Shown: positions 7,366 to 15,440 of the stretch, in pieces
Position numbering within the stretch: position 1 is the stretch's first letter
How the letters are laid out: every line of letters begins with the position of its first letter
Program-made: the position numbers and the translations under genes
The notes under the pieces: generated by a model
Databases searched by the model: none
What the model was told of the DNA's origin: nothing
The model's input: the letters and a program-made list of their open reading frames with translations, nothing else
Assembly (NCBI GenBank): GCA_045630265.1
Contig: JAZQSV010000019.1
Coordinates: 1 to 15,539 of the forward strand
Direction: 5' to 3'
Length of the DNA: 15,539 nucleotides
Origin: UMGS1279 sp045630265
Lineage (GTDB): Bacteria; Bacillota; Clostridia; Oscillospirales; Acutalibacteraceae

Positions 7366-8274
7366 ATGGAAGAAAAACTAATAACTGTAGAGGGGTTTAC
7401 AAGAAGAATAGATGCTTTTTTAGCTGAGAGTTTAGAAATAACCCGCTCGGCCGCCGCAAAGTTAATTGAAGCAGACCTTGTATTTGTAAATAGTAAAAGT
7501 GTTACAAAAAGCTTAAAAGTAGCGGTGGGGGATGAGGTTAGGGTTTTAATACCCGACCCCGTTTTGTCTGATATATTGCCTGAAGATATACCGCTTGATG
7601 TTGTCTACGAGGATGACGATTTACTAATTGTAAACAAGCCAAAGGGTATGGTTGTGCATCCTGCACCGGGTAATTATACCGGCACGCTTGTAAATGCTTT
7701 AATGTACCATTGTAAGGATGGACTATCCGGTATTAATGGAGTTTTGCGTCCGGGCATAGTACATAGAATAGATAAGGACACAAGCGGTCTTTTGATTGTT
7801 GCTAAGAATGATGCATCGCATAATTTTTTAGCGGAGCAAATAAAGGAACACTCTTTTACAAGAGAGTATGAGGCGGTTGTTTTCGGACATTTTAAGGAAA
7901 AAAGCGGTGATATATGCCTTCCTATTGGCAGGCATCCCGTTAAAAGAAAACAAATGGCGGTTACAACCCAAAACTCCAAGGAAGCAAAAACACACTATGA
8001 AGTTCTGAGTGAAAGCGAGAAATTTTCTCACCTAAAACTTACCCTATATACTGGCAGGACCCATCAAATAAGGGTGCATATGTCTTATTTAGGACACGCC
8101 GTTGTGGGTGATACAGTTTACGGTAATGCAAAGGGTAACTTTAAGGAGTTAAATGGACAGTGCCTTCATGCCAGGAAAATTGGGTTTATACATCCCAAAA
8201 CAAAAGCCTATGTGGAATTTGAAAGCGAATTGCCTGATTATTTTAAAAAGTTTTTAATCAGTCAGGGCTTTTAA
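7366..8274 (+). CDS. rluD: RluD-type 23S rRNA pseudouridine synthase
   Basis: This 302-residue protein of the RluA/RluD family converts uridines in RNA to pseudouridine; RluD itself modifies helix 69 of 23S rRNA. An N-terminal S4 domain (about residues 11-62) precedes the catalytic domain, which shows LLIVNKPKGMVVHPAPGN, HRIDKDTSGLL with probable catalytic D136, the GRHPVKRKQM segment and GRTHQIRVHM. The target cannot be fixed from sequence; by position next to lspA it matches Bacillus YlyB. The ATG lies 10 bases after the lspA stop and has no clear ribosome binding site, so coupled translation is likely. Confidence 0.93.
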   Translation: MEEKLITVEGFTRRIDAFLAESLEITRSAAAKLIEADLVFVNSKSVTKSLKVAVGDEVRVLIPDPVLSDILPEDIPLDVVYEDDDLLIVNKPKGMVVHPAPGNYTGTLVNALMYHCKDGLSGINGVLRPGIVHRIDKDTSGLLIVAKNDASHNFLAEQIKEHSFTREYEAVVFGHFKEKSGDICLPIGRHPVKRKQMAVTTQNSKEAKTHYEVLSESEKFSHLKLTLYTGRTHQIRVHMSYLGHAVVGDTVYGNAKGNFKELNGQCLHARKIGFIHPKTKAYVEFESELPDYFKKFLISQGF

Positions 8275-8303
8275 TATAAACGATTTATGAAAGGAAAATA
8301 GTT

Positions 8304-9152
8304 ATGGACAGTGTAAAAACAAATCAGCTCAAAGCTACTGCTTGTAAGGTCCGTATGGGAATTATTGAGGCCGTACATTCAGCAAAATCGGGTCATCCGG
8401 GAGGTTCATTATCCATTGCAGATGTTTTAACTTATCTGTATTTCGATAAGATGAACATTGACCCTAAGGACCCAAAAAACCCTTTAAGAGACAGACTTGT
8501 ACTTTCTAAAGGACACGCCTCTCCCGGTATATATTCTGTACTTGCAAATAGAGGATATTTTGATTTGGAGCTACTTAAAACCTTCCGTAAATCGGATAGT
8601 ATTTTACAAGGCCACCCCGATATGAAACATATCCCCGGTGTTGATATGACCTCCGGCTCTTTGGGACAGGGTATATCTGCCGCTTGCGGTATGGCTCTTT
8701 CTTCTAAACATTTTGGCGACAACTTTAGGGTTTATGCCATTTTGGGTGACGGTGAGTGTGAAGAGGGTCAGGTTTGGGAGGCAGCTATGTTTGCAGCCGC
8801 CAAGAAGCTTGGTAACCTCACTGCTTTTATTGATTTTAACGGTCTTCAAATTGATGGTCCCGTTACCGACGTTAACTCACCGCTTCCGCTTGATGAAAAG
8901 TTCGCAGCATTTGGCTGGAACGTAATTGTTATTGACGGACACGATTTTGATGCTATTGAAAATGCAGTTGCGGCCGCTGAAACAGTTACCGACAAGCCCA
9001 CTGCTATTGTTATGAAAACAACCAAGGGTAAGGGCGTTTCCTTTATGGAAAATCAAGTTAGCTGGCATGGTGCCGCACCTAATGACGAACAGTATGAGAT
9101 TGCTATGACCGAACTAAAAGCAGAACTTGCTAAGTTTGAAGAAGTGAAATAA
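8304..9152 (+). CDS. tkt: Transketolase, N-terminal (TPP pyrophosphate-binding) subunit
   Basis: This 282-residue protein corresponds to the first third to half of ordinary transketolase, the enzyme of the pentose phosphate pathway that moves two-carbon ketol units between sugar phosphates. Visible motifs are KSGHPGGSLS (H31), LSKGHASPG (H71), QGHPDMKH (H104), TSGSLGQG, and the thiamine diphosphate/metal motif GDGECEEGQVWEA (148-160) ending near FNGLQIDG (N179). The partner half follows after 13 bases. Splitting into two genes is common in Clostridia and archaea, so this is not a broken gene. AAAGGAAA (8290-8297) serves as ribosome binding site, and the gap to rluD is 29 bases. Confidence 0.96.
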   Translation: MDSVKTNQLKATACKVRMGIIEAVHSAKSGHPGGSLSIADVLTYLYFDKMNIDPKDPKNPLRDRLVLSKGHASPGIYSVLANRGYFDLELLKTFRKSDSILQGHPDMKHIPGVDMTSGSLGQGISAACGMALSSKHFGDNFRVYAILGDGECEEGQVWEAAMFAAAKKLGNLTAFIDFNGLQIDGPVTDVNSPLPLDEKFAAFGWNVIVIDGHDFDAIENAVAAAETVTDKPTAIVMKTTKGKGVSFMENQVSWHGAAPNDEQYEIAMTELKAELAKFEEVK

Positions 9153-9165
9153 GGAGGGGAATAAA

Positions 9166-10107
9166 ATGGCTGACGTTAAGAAAATTGCTACCAGAGAAAG
9201 CTATGGTAACGCTTTGGTTGAGCTAGGTAATGAGCATGATGATTTTATTGTATTAGATGCTGACCTTGCTGCCGCCACAAAAACAGGTACCTTTAAAAAG
9301 GCATTCCCCGATAGGTTTTATGATTGCGGTATTGCAGAGCAAAACCTAATTGGCATTGCCGCAGGTATAGCTGCAACCGGCAAAAAGGTTTTTGCAAGCT
9401 CCTTTGCTATGTTTGCTGCAGGTCGCGCATTTGAACAGGTAAGAAACTCCATTGGTTACCCTCACCTAAACGTTGTTATTGCCGCCACACACGCTGGCAT
9501 TTCGGTAGGTGAAGACGGAGCTACTCACCAGTGCCTTGAGGATATTGCTTTAATGCGTACAATCCCCGGTATGGTTGTTCTTAGCCCTTCGGATGATACC
9601 GAGGCAAAACTTGCTTTAAAGGCTGCTTACGAACACGATGGCCCCGTATATATCCGCTTTGGTCGTTTGGCTATTCCGGTATATTTCGGCGATGACTATA
9701 AGTTTGAGATTGGTAAGGGCGTAACCCTTAAAGACGGTAATGATATTACAATTATTGCAACCGGCATTATGGTGCCTGAAGCACTTGCAGCTTATGAAAC
9801 CTTAAAGGAACAGGGAATTAATGCTCGTATTATCAATATGCCTACCATTAAGCCCATTGATGAAGAGATTATCATTAAGGCCGCTAAGGAAACGGGTAAG
9901 ATTATTACGGTAGAAGAGCACAGCGTTATAGGTGGACTTGGTTCCGCAGTATGTGACGTTGTATCAGAAAACTACCCTGTACAGGTTACAAAAATCGGTG
10001 TTAACGATGAGTTTGGTAAGTCTGGTCCAGCTAAGGAACTTTTAAATGAGTTTGGACTTTCTGCTGAAAATATCGTAGCCACCGCTTTAAAGGTACTTGG
10101 AAAATAA
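9166..10107 (+). CDS. tkt: Transketolase, C-terminal (pyrimidine-binding) subunit
   Basis: This 313-residue protein supplies the second half of the split transketolase: the pyrimidine-binding domain (about residues 5-170) and the C-terminal transketolase domain (about 185-310). Visible motifs are DADLAAATKTGTFKKAFPDR, CGIAEQNLIGIAAG with the cofactor-activating glutamate E58, SSFAMFAAGRAFEQVRNS, and THAGISVGEDGATHQCLEDI, which contributes active-site histidines. A strong GGAGGGG (9153-9159) directly follows the stop of the first half. The two proteins must assemble to form active sites at their interface. A 1-deoxyxylulose-phosphate synthase is a related alternative, but the two-gene split and these motifs favour transketolase. 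It is the last gene before a strong terminator. Confidence 0.96.
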   Translation: MADVKKIATRESYGNALVELGNEHDDFIVLDADLAAATKTGTFKKAFPDRFYDCGIAEQNLIGIAAGIAATGKKVFASSFAMFAAGRAFEQVRNSIGYPHLNVVIAATHAGISVGEDGATHQCLEDIALMRTIPGMVVLSPSDDTEAKLALKAAYEHDGPVYIRFGRLAIPVYFGDDYKFEIGKGVTLKDGNDITIIATGIMVPEALAAYETLKEQGINARIINMPTIKPIDEEIIIKAAKETGKIITVEEHSVIGGLGSAVCDVVSENYPVQVTKIGVNDEFGKSGPAKELLNEFGLSAENIVATALKVLGK

Positions 10108-10153
10108 TAGAAGGTTAGGGTATAGCATCTTACCTTAAACCAAAAATAAAATT

Positions 10154-10186
10154 AAGACCACCCAACAAATTGTTGGGTGGTCTTTT
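10154..10186. terminator. Bidirectional intrinsic terminator between tkt and secF
   Basis: A 13-bp perfect stem pairs 10154-10166 (AAGACCACCCAAC) with 10172-10184 around a loop of about 5 bases. It is followed by a T-tract on the + strand (10183-10186) and preceded by an A-rich stretch (10141-10155) that reads as U-rich on the - strand. It therefore can end both the rightward tkt operon and the leftward secDF transcript. The rest of the 114-base convergent gap holds only an imperfect inverted repeat (10111-10136). Confidence 0.93.
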
Positions 10187-10221
10187 ATGTTCAAAATTTA
10201 AATCTTTAAACTATTTTTAAA

Positions 10222-11157
10222 TTATGCCTTAGTGGCCTTTCTTTTGTTTTTAAAGTTCTGCCAAGAATACCAAAGGGGACAAGCAAGGGTAATGGTAGAA
10301 ACAGAACCTGAAACAATACCAAATGCCATGGGGATAACAAAGCTTCTAAGAGATGTAAGACCGCAAAACTCAGCCACAACCATAACTGTTAAAATAGCAA
10401 TAAGTGTAGCTAGTGAGGTTTTAATTGTTCTGCCAAGAGTTTGATTAATACTAAGGTTTACGTTCTCTCTAAAGTCCATAGAGGGGTACAGTTTGGTGTT
10501 TTCACGTAGTCTATCGTAGATAACGATGGTGTCGTTAAGAGAGTAGCCAAGAATGGTTAGAATAACCGACATAAAGTTAGAGTCAAGCTCCAAGCGTAGG
10601 AAAACGGTAGCGCAGAAAGCAATTAAGCAGTCAAGCAGTAGAGCTAAAAGTGCAAACATACCTGCCGAAACGCCGCCTATTTTTCTAAAGCGCAGGCCAA
10701 CGTAAATAACAACCAAAATCGCAGCAATAACAACGGCTACTAAGCACTTAAGGAAGAAGGTTCCCGCAACTGTGGGGCTAACAGAGTTAGAACCGCTAAT
10801 CTCAATTTTGTTTTCCTTAAACTTTTCTTTAAGTGTGGTAAGTACCTTGTTTTGAAGCTCTGCCGAAACAGACTCATCAGCTGCAAGAGTAACAACAAGG
10901 TTTTTACTGTCGGTGTTGTAGCCTGAGCTTTCAGTAACGTTTACGTCCTGCTTTAAGGTGTCTTTAATAACCTTTTCTGCTTCGCTTAAATCAATATTGC
11001 CAGTGAAGGAGTAGGTAAACATTGTGCCACCCTTAAAGTCAATGCTAAGGTTTGCACCGAAAATAGCAAAAACAATAGCGCCAACAAGAATTATTGCAAC
11101 GTATGCAATAAGAAAATATTTGCGGTTTTTAATAAAATCGAAATTCTTATTTTGCAT
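10222..11157 (-). CDS. secF: Protein translocase subunit SecF
   Basis: This 311-residue membrane protein partners SecD; together they use the proton or sodium gradient to help SecYEG export proteins. The first membrane segment is at about residues 14-33, followed by IDFKGGTMF (39-47), an extracytoplasmic domain to about residue 130, and five further membrane segments with the signature GYSLNDTIVIYDRLREN (204-220) and KTSLATLIAILTVMV. ATG at 11157 is chosen because GGAGG (11166-11170 on the - strand) lies 8 bases upstream; an ATG at 11172 is in frame but would overlap that site. The start overlaps the secD stop by 11 bases (ATGCAAAATAA), so translation is coupled. The gene ends just before the shared terminator. 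Confidence 0.96.
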   Translation of the reverse strand: MQNKNFDFIKNRKYFLIAYVAIILVGAIVFAIFGANLSIDFKGGTMFTYSFTGNIDLSEAEKVIKDTLKQDVNVTESSGYNTDSKNLVVTLAADESVSAELQNKVLTTLKEKFKENKIEISGSNSVSPTVAGTFFLKCLVAVVIAAILVVIYVGLRFRKIGGVSAGMFALLALLLDCLIAFCATVFLRLELDSNFMSVILTILGYSLNDTIVIYDRLRENTKLYPSMDFRENVNLSINQTLGRTIKTSLATLIAILTVMVVAEFCGLTSLRSFVIPMAFGIVSGSVSTITLACPLWYSWQNFKNKRKATKA

Positions 11158-12532
11158 CTTTGGCACCTCCATATAACCAAGGCTTTCTTAGGAACTTAAA
11201 GCGTGATACACTCTTAAGCATAGCTTTGGAGAAGTAAACACCCATAATCATATTGAAGATAACGCCAACTAGCAATGTATAACCAAAGGAGTAAACAGAA
11301 CCGGTTACCGAAGAACCAAAGAACTGCATAATGGGTGAGAAGATTTTACCCATTATGGTGTCGGAAGTACCAAAAGCACCCATAAGTACGGCAGAAACAA
11401 TGAACACAGTTACGTTACCGTCTAAAACTGCATTAAAGCTGTTTTCAAAGCCGGCTTCAATAGCACCGTCAATTGTTTTGCCTTTAGCAAATTCTTCCTT
11501 TATACGCTCGGAAGCAATAACGTTAGCATCAACACCCATACCGATTGAAAGAATAATACCTGCAATACCGGGTATGGTAAGTGTTACGCCGTTAACACCG
11601 GGGAAGAAGCCGGAGGATGCAGCTATCATACCCGCAACCTGACCCAAAAGTGCGATTGATGTTATAAGACCGGGTAAGCGGAACATCAAAATCATTATAA
11701 CGCAAATTGCGGCAAACGCGGCAATACCTGCAATAGCCATAACGTCCCTTGCTTTAGCACCGAGTGTAGGGCTTATAATTTGAAGTTTAGAGTTATCAAC
11801 TGTAAGCGCAAAGGGAAGAGAACCAGCATTGATTTGGTCGGCAAGCTTCTTTGCTGAATCGGCATCATAATTACCTGTAATAACCGCTTCACCGTTTGTG
11901 ATTACCTCATTAACGGTGGGGTTAGAAATCATCTGGTCATCCATCCAAATGGAAATAACTTGTCCCTTAAGACGTGCAGTTGCCTCAGCAAACTTGCTTG
12001 CACCGTCTTTTGTAAGCTTAAGTGCTACAAGGTAACCACTCTCGTTTGAGTACTGGGCAGAGGCCGATTCAATATGTGCGGCGCCCTGTAGAACAACCTT
12101 TGTATTATCCTCGCCCTCGCAGAACTTGAGCACTGCAGTCTCGCCGAGCTCGGCAATAGCGGTTGTGGGGTCAAAATCCGACTCATCGGGCTTCCAAGGG
12201 AAGCGAACAACAACCTGTTTGTTCTTTGTGTCGGTTCTAACCTCGCTTTCTGTAATACCAAGGTTAACTAGTCTTGTTTCAATAATTTCCTTAGCAGAAT
12301 CCATATCTGCCTGAGTAATTGATTCGGTTTTAACGTCGGGCATAAATATTGCCTCAACACCACCATTAATATCAATACCCCAACGGATATCCTCGGTACC
12401 CTTTACATAAACCTTTTTGGTGTCGCCATAATAGTTACTAACACCAAAAAAAGCAGCGTATGTAGCAAGAAAAATTAAAATTACAATAACAAAGAAGGTA
12501 ATTTTTTTAGCAGGTCTACGCTTACTTTTCAT
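11147..12532 (-). CDS. secD: Protein translocase subunit SecD
   Basis: This 461-residue protein is the larger half of the SecDF export motor. It has an N-terminal membrane segment (about residues 11-30), WGIDINGGVEA (51-61, the SecD GlDl.GG motif), a large extracytoplasmic domain (about 60-260), and a C-terminal block of five hydrophobic segments including GMGVDANVIASERIKEEF (331-348). SecD and SecF are separate genes here, unlike the fused SecDF of Bacillus. AAGGAGG (12541-12547, read on the - strand) lies at ideal distance before the ATG, and a sigma-A promoter sits about 65 bases upstream. The 5' leader contains a small hairpin, TCTACC-ATGA-GGTAGA on the - strand (12564-12579). Confidence 0.96.
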   Translation of the reverse strand: MKSKRRPAKKITFFVIVILIFLATYAAFFGVSNYYGDTKKVYVKGTEDIRWGIDINGGVEAIFMPDVKTESITQADMDSAKEIIETRLVNLGITESEVRTDTKNKQVVVRFPWKPDESDFDPTTAIAELGETAVLKFCEGEDNTKVVLQGAAHIESASAQYSNESGYLVALKLTKDGASKFAEATARLKGQVISIWMDDQMISNPTVNEVITNGEAVITGNYDADSAKKLADQINAGSLPFALTVDNSKLQIISPTLGAKARDVMAIAGIAAFAAICVIMILMFRLPGLITSIALLGQVAGMIAASSGFFPGVNGVTLTIPGIAGIILSIGMGVDANVIASERIKEEFAKGKTIDGAIEAGFENSFNAVLDGNVTVFIVSAVLMGAFGTSDTIMGKIFSPIMQFFGSSVTGSVYSFGYTLLVGVIFNMIMGVYFSKAMLKSVSRFKFLRKPWLYGGAKDAK

Positions 12533-12597
12533 TTTTTCTTCCTCCTTAGGTCGGTATATCGCTCTACCTCATGGTAGAAATTTCATCTATAATATAT

Positions 12598-12626
12598 ATT
12601 ATATAATTTTTTTAGCTTAAAGTCAA
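12598..12626 (-). promoter_or_regulatory. Sigma-A promoter of secDF
   Basis: Read on the - strand, the -35 box TTGACT (12621-12626) and the -10 box TATAAT (12598-12603) are separated by exactly 17 bases. Transcription would start near 12590, giving a leader of roughly 58 bases before the secD ATG. This is close to consensus. The -35 box lies inside an inverted repeat described separately. Confidence 0.8.
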
Positions 12627-12653
12627 TCGAATAATGTCGACCGATGACTTTAA
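12617..12653. repeat. Inverted repeat over the secD -35 box
   Basis: TTAAAGTC plus ATCG (12617-12624 and 12626-12629, with one bulged A at 12625) pairs with CGAT plus GACTTTAA (12642-12653), giving 12 bp around a 12-base loop. It begins one base after the aminotransferase stop. On the - strand it is followed by an A-tract, not a T-tract, so it does not look like a terminator for that gene. It covers the secD -35 box and may be an operator; no binding protein can be named. Confidence 0.5.
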
Positions 12654-12654
12654 T

Positions 12655-13923
12655 TTAGTTATTTAGAAGTTTTTCAAGGGTTGCATATTTTACAGTAGTG
12701 GCAAGAAGCTTAGAAGCAATGTCTAATTCCTCTACCGAAGGGTAGGAGGGTGCAATACGAAGGTTGCTATCACTAGGGTCGATTCCGTAAGGGAAGGTAG
12801 CACCTGCACCTGTCATAACAAGGCCTGCTTCTTTGCAAAGTGTGTGAACCCTTTTTGCAAGTCCGTTTAAAAGGTCAAGACTTATAAAGTAACCGCCGTT
12901 TGGCTTTGTCCATTTTGCAATTTCAAGCTCTGAAAGGTTTTCTTCCAAATTCTTAAGTACAATATTAAATTTAGGCGCTAAAATTTCAGCATGTTTTTTC
13001 ATATGATCTTTTATGCTTTGGAGAGATGGTAAGGCTTTAAGGTGGCGAAGTTGATTTAATTTATCAGGGCCAATGGTCTGAACGGTCATACGTTTTTTTA
13101 GTCTTACAATATCATCATTGCCTGCTGCCATAGCTGCAACACCTGCGCCGGGGAAGGTGATTTTAGAGGTAGATGTAAACTGAATAACAAGATTTTCGTT
13201 ACCGTTTTTAACGCATTCCTCATAAACACTAAGTAGGTTATCTTCGGCGTCGTTTAAGCCGTGAACAGCATAGGCGTTGTCCCAAAATACCCTAAAGTCT
13301 TTTGCAGCGGGTTTAAGGGAGGCTATCCTTCTAACGGTTTCATCCGAATAGACAAGACCGGTGGGGTTGGAATATTTAGGAATACACCACATACCCTTAA
13401 CGGTAGGGTCTTTAACTAGTTCTTCTACTTTGTCCATATCCGGACCGAATTCTGTGTATTCAACAGCAATCATCTCAAAACCAAAATGCTCTGTAATGGC
13501 AAAATGGCGGTCATAACCGGGGGCAGGACAAATAAACTTAATCTTTTCCTGCTTGCACCAGGGTTCATCGCCAAAGCCATGCGTCATGCCCTGTGCAACA
13601 GTATCAAACATCATATTAAGGGATGAGTTACCTCCAACAATAACGTTAGAGGCAGGGATACCAAGGATTTCGCCAAAAATTGCCTTAAGCTCCGGCAGAC
13701 CGTCCAATCCGCCGTAGTTTCTGCAGTCGGTACCGTTTTCAATGTAGTCCTTATCTCCGTTTAGGGCTGTGAAAATATCTTTGCTTATATCTAACTGCTT
13801 CGGTCCAGGCTTGCCGCGAGACATATCAAGTGAAATGCCCTGTGCTTTATAAGCTTCATATTCTGCCTTAACAGTTTCAAATTCTTTTAAAAGTTCTTCA
13901 TTTTTAAGGGTGGTGTAGTACAT
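12655..13923 (-). CDS. Aspartate aminotransferase, MocR-type class I
   Basis: This 422-residue PLP enzyme belongs to the actinobacterial/clostridial aspartate aminotransferase group annotated as Aminotran_MocR or AspAT type Ic; despite the name it has no DNA-binding domain. It would interconvert aspartate and 2-oxoglutarate with oxaloacetate and glutamate in the cytoplasm. Visible features are DMSRGKPGPKQLD near the N-terminus, NYGGLDGLPELK, VGGNSSLNMM, IPKYSNPTG (181-189), FWDNAY with D215, the Schiff-base lysine K254 in TSTSKITFPGAG, and the carboxylate-binding arginine in NLRIAPSYPS near the C-terminus. ATG 13923 is chosen because GGAGG lies 8 bases upstream (13932-13936 on the - strand); the upstream in-frame ATG at 13947 would include that site. 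It has its own promoter and is probably transcribed alone. Confidence 0.92.
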   Translation of the reverse strand: MYYTTLKNEELLKEFETVKAEYEAYKAQGISLDMSRGKPGPKQLDISKDIFTALNGDKDYIENGTDCRNYGGLDGLPELKAIFGEILGIPASNVIVGGNSSLNMMFDTVAQGMTHGFGDEPWCKQEKIKFICPAPGYDRHFAITEHFGFEMIAVEYTEFGPDMDKVEELVKDPTVKGMWCIPKYSNPTGLVYSDETVRRIASLKPAAKDFRVFWDNAYAVHGLNDAEDNLLSVYEECVKNGNENLVIQFTSTSKITFPGAGVAAMAAGNDDIVRLKKRMTVQTIGPDKLNQLRHLKALPSLQSIKDHMKKHAEILAPKFNIVLKNLEENLSELEIAKWTKPNGGYFISLDLLNGLAKRVHTLCKEAGLVMTGAGATFPYGIDPSDSNLRIAPSYPSVEELDIASKLLATTVKYATLEKLLNN

Positions 13924-13972
13924 TAAGGGTTCCTCCAAAATTTGCATTAAACTTATATAAAATAACTAGTAT

Positions 13973-14001
13973 ATTATATAATATTTGACGCATTATTTCA
14001 A
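13973..14001 (-). promoter_or_regulatory. Sigma-A promoter of the aminotransferase
   Basis: On the - strand, TTGAAA (13996-14001) and TATAAT (13973-13978) are separated by 17 bases. This lies 50 bases upstream of the ATG at 13923. Transcription would start near 13966. The -35 begins 18 bases after the stop of ylbJ, which is on the same strand, so some read-through from ylbJ is also possible. Confidence 0.75.
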
Positions 14002-14018
14002 GTGTATTTTTTACAAAA

Positions 14019-15062
14019 CTACTGTTTTACGTAAATTATAAAAAACACTGCAACTACCATCAAAAAAAGTGATACAAAATTCCACTCAAATCCATTCCAA
14101 ACTGCTACTACTCCATTAGAGAGTGTTTCGGTCGCGCGCGGAAAAATTTTAAGTAAAATGAATGTTAGGAGCGCGGATATACCGCCGTGAAATAAACGGT
14201 TTATAAAGAGTAAAAATATATTAGGATTTAAATTTTTTGCCGCTGATTTTATCTGGCATATGGTTGAAAGACCGCCGAACGAGAGCAAAAATGAGAAGAA
14301 GTAAGGGGCGAACTTTAGTTTTTTTGCCGTTGCAACTGAAATGGTTACTTCTGAAAAAATGCTGCAAAGATTCTTTACAAAATCTGGCATGGAAAGGGAG
14401 TTGATAATCTCGCAAATTCCCGAAAAAAATATAACCCAGCCGCAAATATTTATAAATAATCTACTTGTTTGTTCAACACTTATTACAAAGCTGTCTGTCA
14501 AACTTGTTGTTGTGGTAGACTTTATGGTCGACGATTTGCTTTTAATAAATTTAAAACAAATTAACGCAAAAATAAGCGAGGTTAAAAGGTTTGAAACAAA
14601 TAATATAAGTCCTAAACTTTTTGAATTAAGCATTAAATAACCTACAGTAAAAATTATAAATGATGGTCCCGCATTTATAGAACAGTACAGTAAAAGGTTT
14701 GCCCTTTGTTTTGTTATTTTTTCTTCTGCAAATTGCTCGTTTATAAGCTTCGCGCCTATTGGATAACCGCCAATCAATGAAAGAATAAATATTGAAAATT
14801 CACTAATATTAAGACCAAATACTTTAATTATCAGTGAGTTTAATTTTTCTCCCGCAAAATTAATTGCATTGCTTTTTATGAAAAGAAGCGCAATTACCGT
14901 AAAAAGAAAAAGGGAGGGAATTATTATTGAAGAACAAAGCAACAGTCCGTTTTTTACGCCGATTGTGGCAGCATTTCCTTTTAAAATTGCAATAATTCCC
15001 AAGATAATAATTAGGAAAATAAATGTTATTTTTTTAATTTTGGGGACAATTTGATTTAGCAT
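14019..15062 (-). CDS. ylbJ: Sporulation integral membrane protein YlbJ (SpoVV-like)
   Basis: This 347-residue polytopic membrane protein shows at least eight hydrophobic segments starting at about residue 11. The family marks are LIGGYPIGAKLI (97-107), CSINAGPSFI and FLLSFGGLSTICQ. In Bacillus, YlbJ (SpoVV) is made in the mother cell and is needed to bring dipicolinic acid to the outer forespore membrane; that role is inferred here. AAGGTG (15069-15074 on the - strand) precedes the ATG. Its codon use is far more AT-rich than that of the housekeeping genes to the left (many ATA, TTA and AAA). It is divergent from yqfC across 76 bases, and I could not find a convincing promoter for it there. 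Confidence 0.87.
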   Translation of the reverse strand: MLNQIVPKIKKITFIFLIIILGIIAILKGNAATIGVKNGLLLCSSIIIPSLFLFTVIALLFIKSNAINFAGEKLNSLIIKVFGLNISEFSIFILSLIGGYPIGAKLINEQFAEEKITKQRANLLLYCSINAGPSFIIFTVGYLMLNSKSLGLILFVSNLLTSLIFALICFKFIKSKSSTIKSTTTTSLTDSFVISVEQTSRLFINICGWVIFFSGICEIINSLSMPDFVKNLCSIFSEVTISVATAKKLKFAPYFFSFLLSFGGLSTICQIKSAAKNLNPNIFLLFINRLFHGGISALLTFILLKIFPRATETLSNGVVAVWNGFEWNFVSLFLMVVAVFFIIYVKQ

Positions 15063-15078
15063 TTAACACACCTTCTGT

Positions 15079-15107
15079 GAATTTTTTAATTTCAAAAAAC
15101 ATATTTT
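15079..15107 (+). promoter_or_regulatory. Candidate sigma-E-like promoter of yqfC
   Basis: GAATTTT (15079-15085) and CATATTTT (15100-15107) are separated by 14 bases. This resembles the sigma-E form (about GAATATT, 14 bases, CATACAAT) used by mother-cell genes, and Bacillus yqfC belongs to the sigma-E regulon. A start near 15114 leaves a leader of about 25 bases. The region is very AT-rich, so chance matches are easy. Confidence 0.4.
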
Positions 15108-15138
15108 ATAGAAATTATATTTTTAAAGTGGTGATTAA

Positions 15139-15429
15139 ATGCAAAGGCGTATACATTTAAAGAAAAGAAACATTGCTAAAAAGGTAACGGAGCATTTTGA
15201 ATATGAACTTGAAAATTTTAAAAAATTAGGGAATATCACCATTTATGGAGATAACGAAATATTTATTGATGGCTGTTTGGGAATTATAGAAATAAGCGAT
15301 GAAAACTTAAAAATATGCGTAGGGAAGCGAACAGTAAAAATATCTGGCAATAACTTTGTTGTTAAGGATTATACCGATAAATCCATTACAATTTGCGGTG
15401 ATATTGAGAGCTTAATTTTTTCAAAATAA
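15139..15429 (+). CDS. yqfC: Sporulation protein YqfC (YabP/YqfC family)
   Basis: This 96-residue protein fits the YqfC/YabP family: a basic N-terminus (MQRRIHLKKRN) followed by short beta-strand repeats with ITIYGDNEIFIDGCLGIIE, LKICVGKRTVKISG and NFVVKDYTDKSITICGDI. Members are mother-cell proteins made early in sporulation under sigma-E; the biochemical role is unknown. GGTGAT (15130-15135) is the likely ribosome binding site. The next frame, yqfD, starts 11 bases downstream, the same pair order as in Bacillus. Base composition is AT-rich like ylbJ. Confidence 0.85.
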   Translation: MQRRIHLKKRNIAKKVTEHFEYELENFKKLGNITIYGDNEIFIDGCLGIIEISDENLKICVGKRTVKISGNNFVVKDYTDKSITICGDIESLIFSK

Positions 15430-15440
15430 AGGTGGCTTTT

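Noticed and set aside
8234..8261. Inverted repeat CTGATTA...TAATCAG at the 3' end of rluD
   Set aside because: Only 7 bp with a 14-base AT loop, inside coding sequence, and no good T-tract follows; too weak for a terminator between rluD and the transketolase genes.
8304..10107. Transketolase in two pieces as a frameshifted gene
   Set aside because: Each half has its own start, strong ribosome binding site and complete domains, with the break at the domain border. Split transketolase is a known normal arrangement.
10111..10136. Imperfect inverted repeat AAGGTTAG...CTTACCTT after tkt
   Set aside because: It contains a mismatch and no T-tract, and the much stronger terminator at 10154-10186 explains transcript ending.
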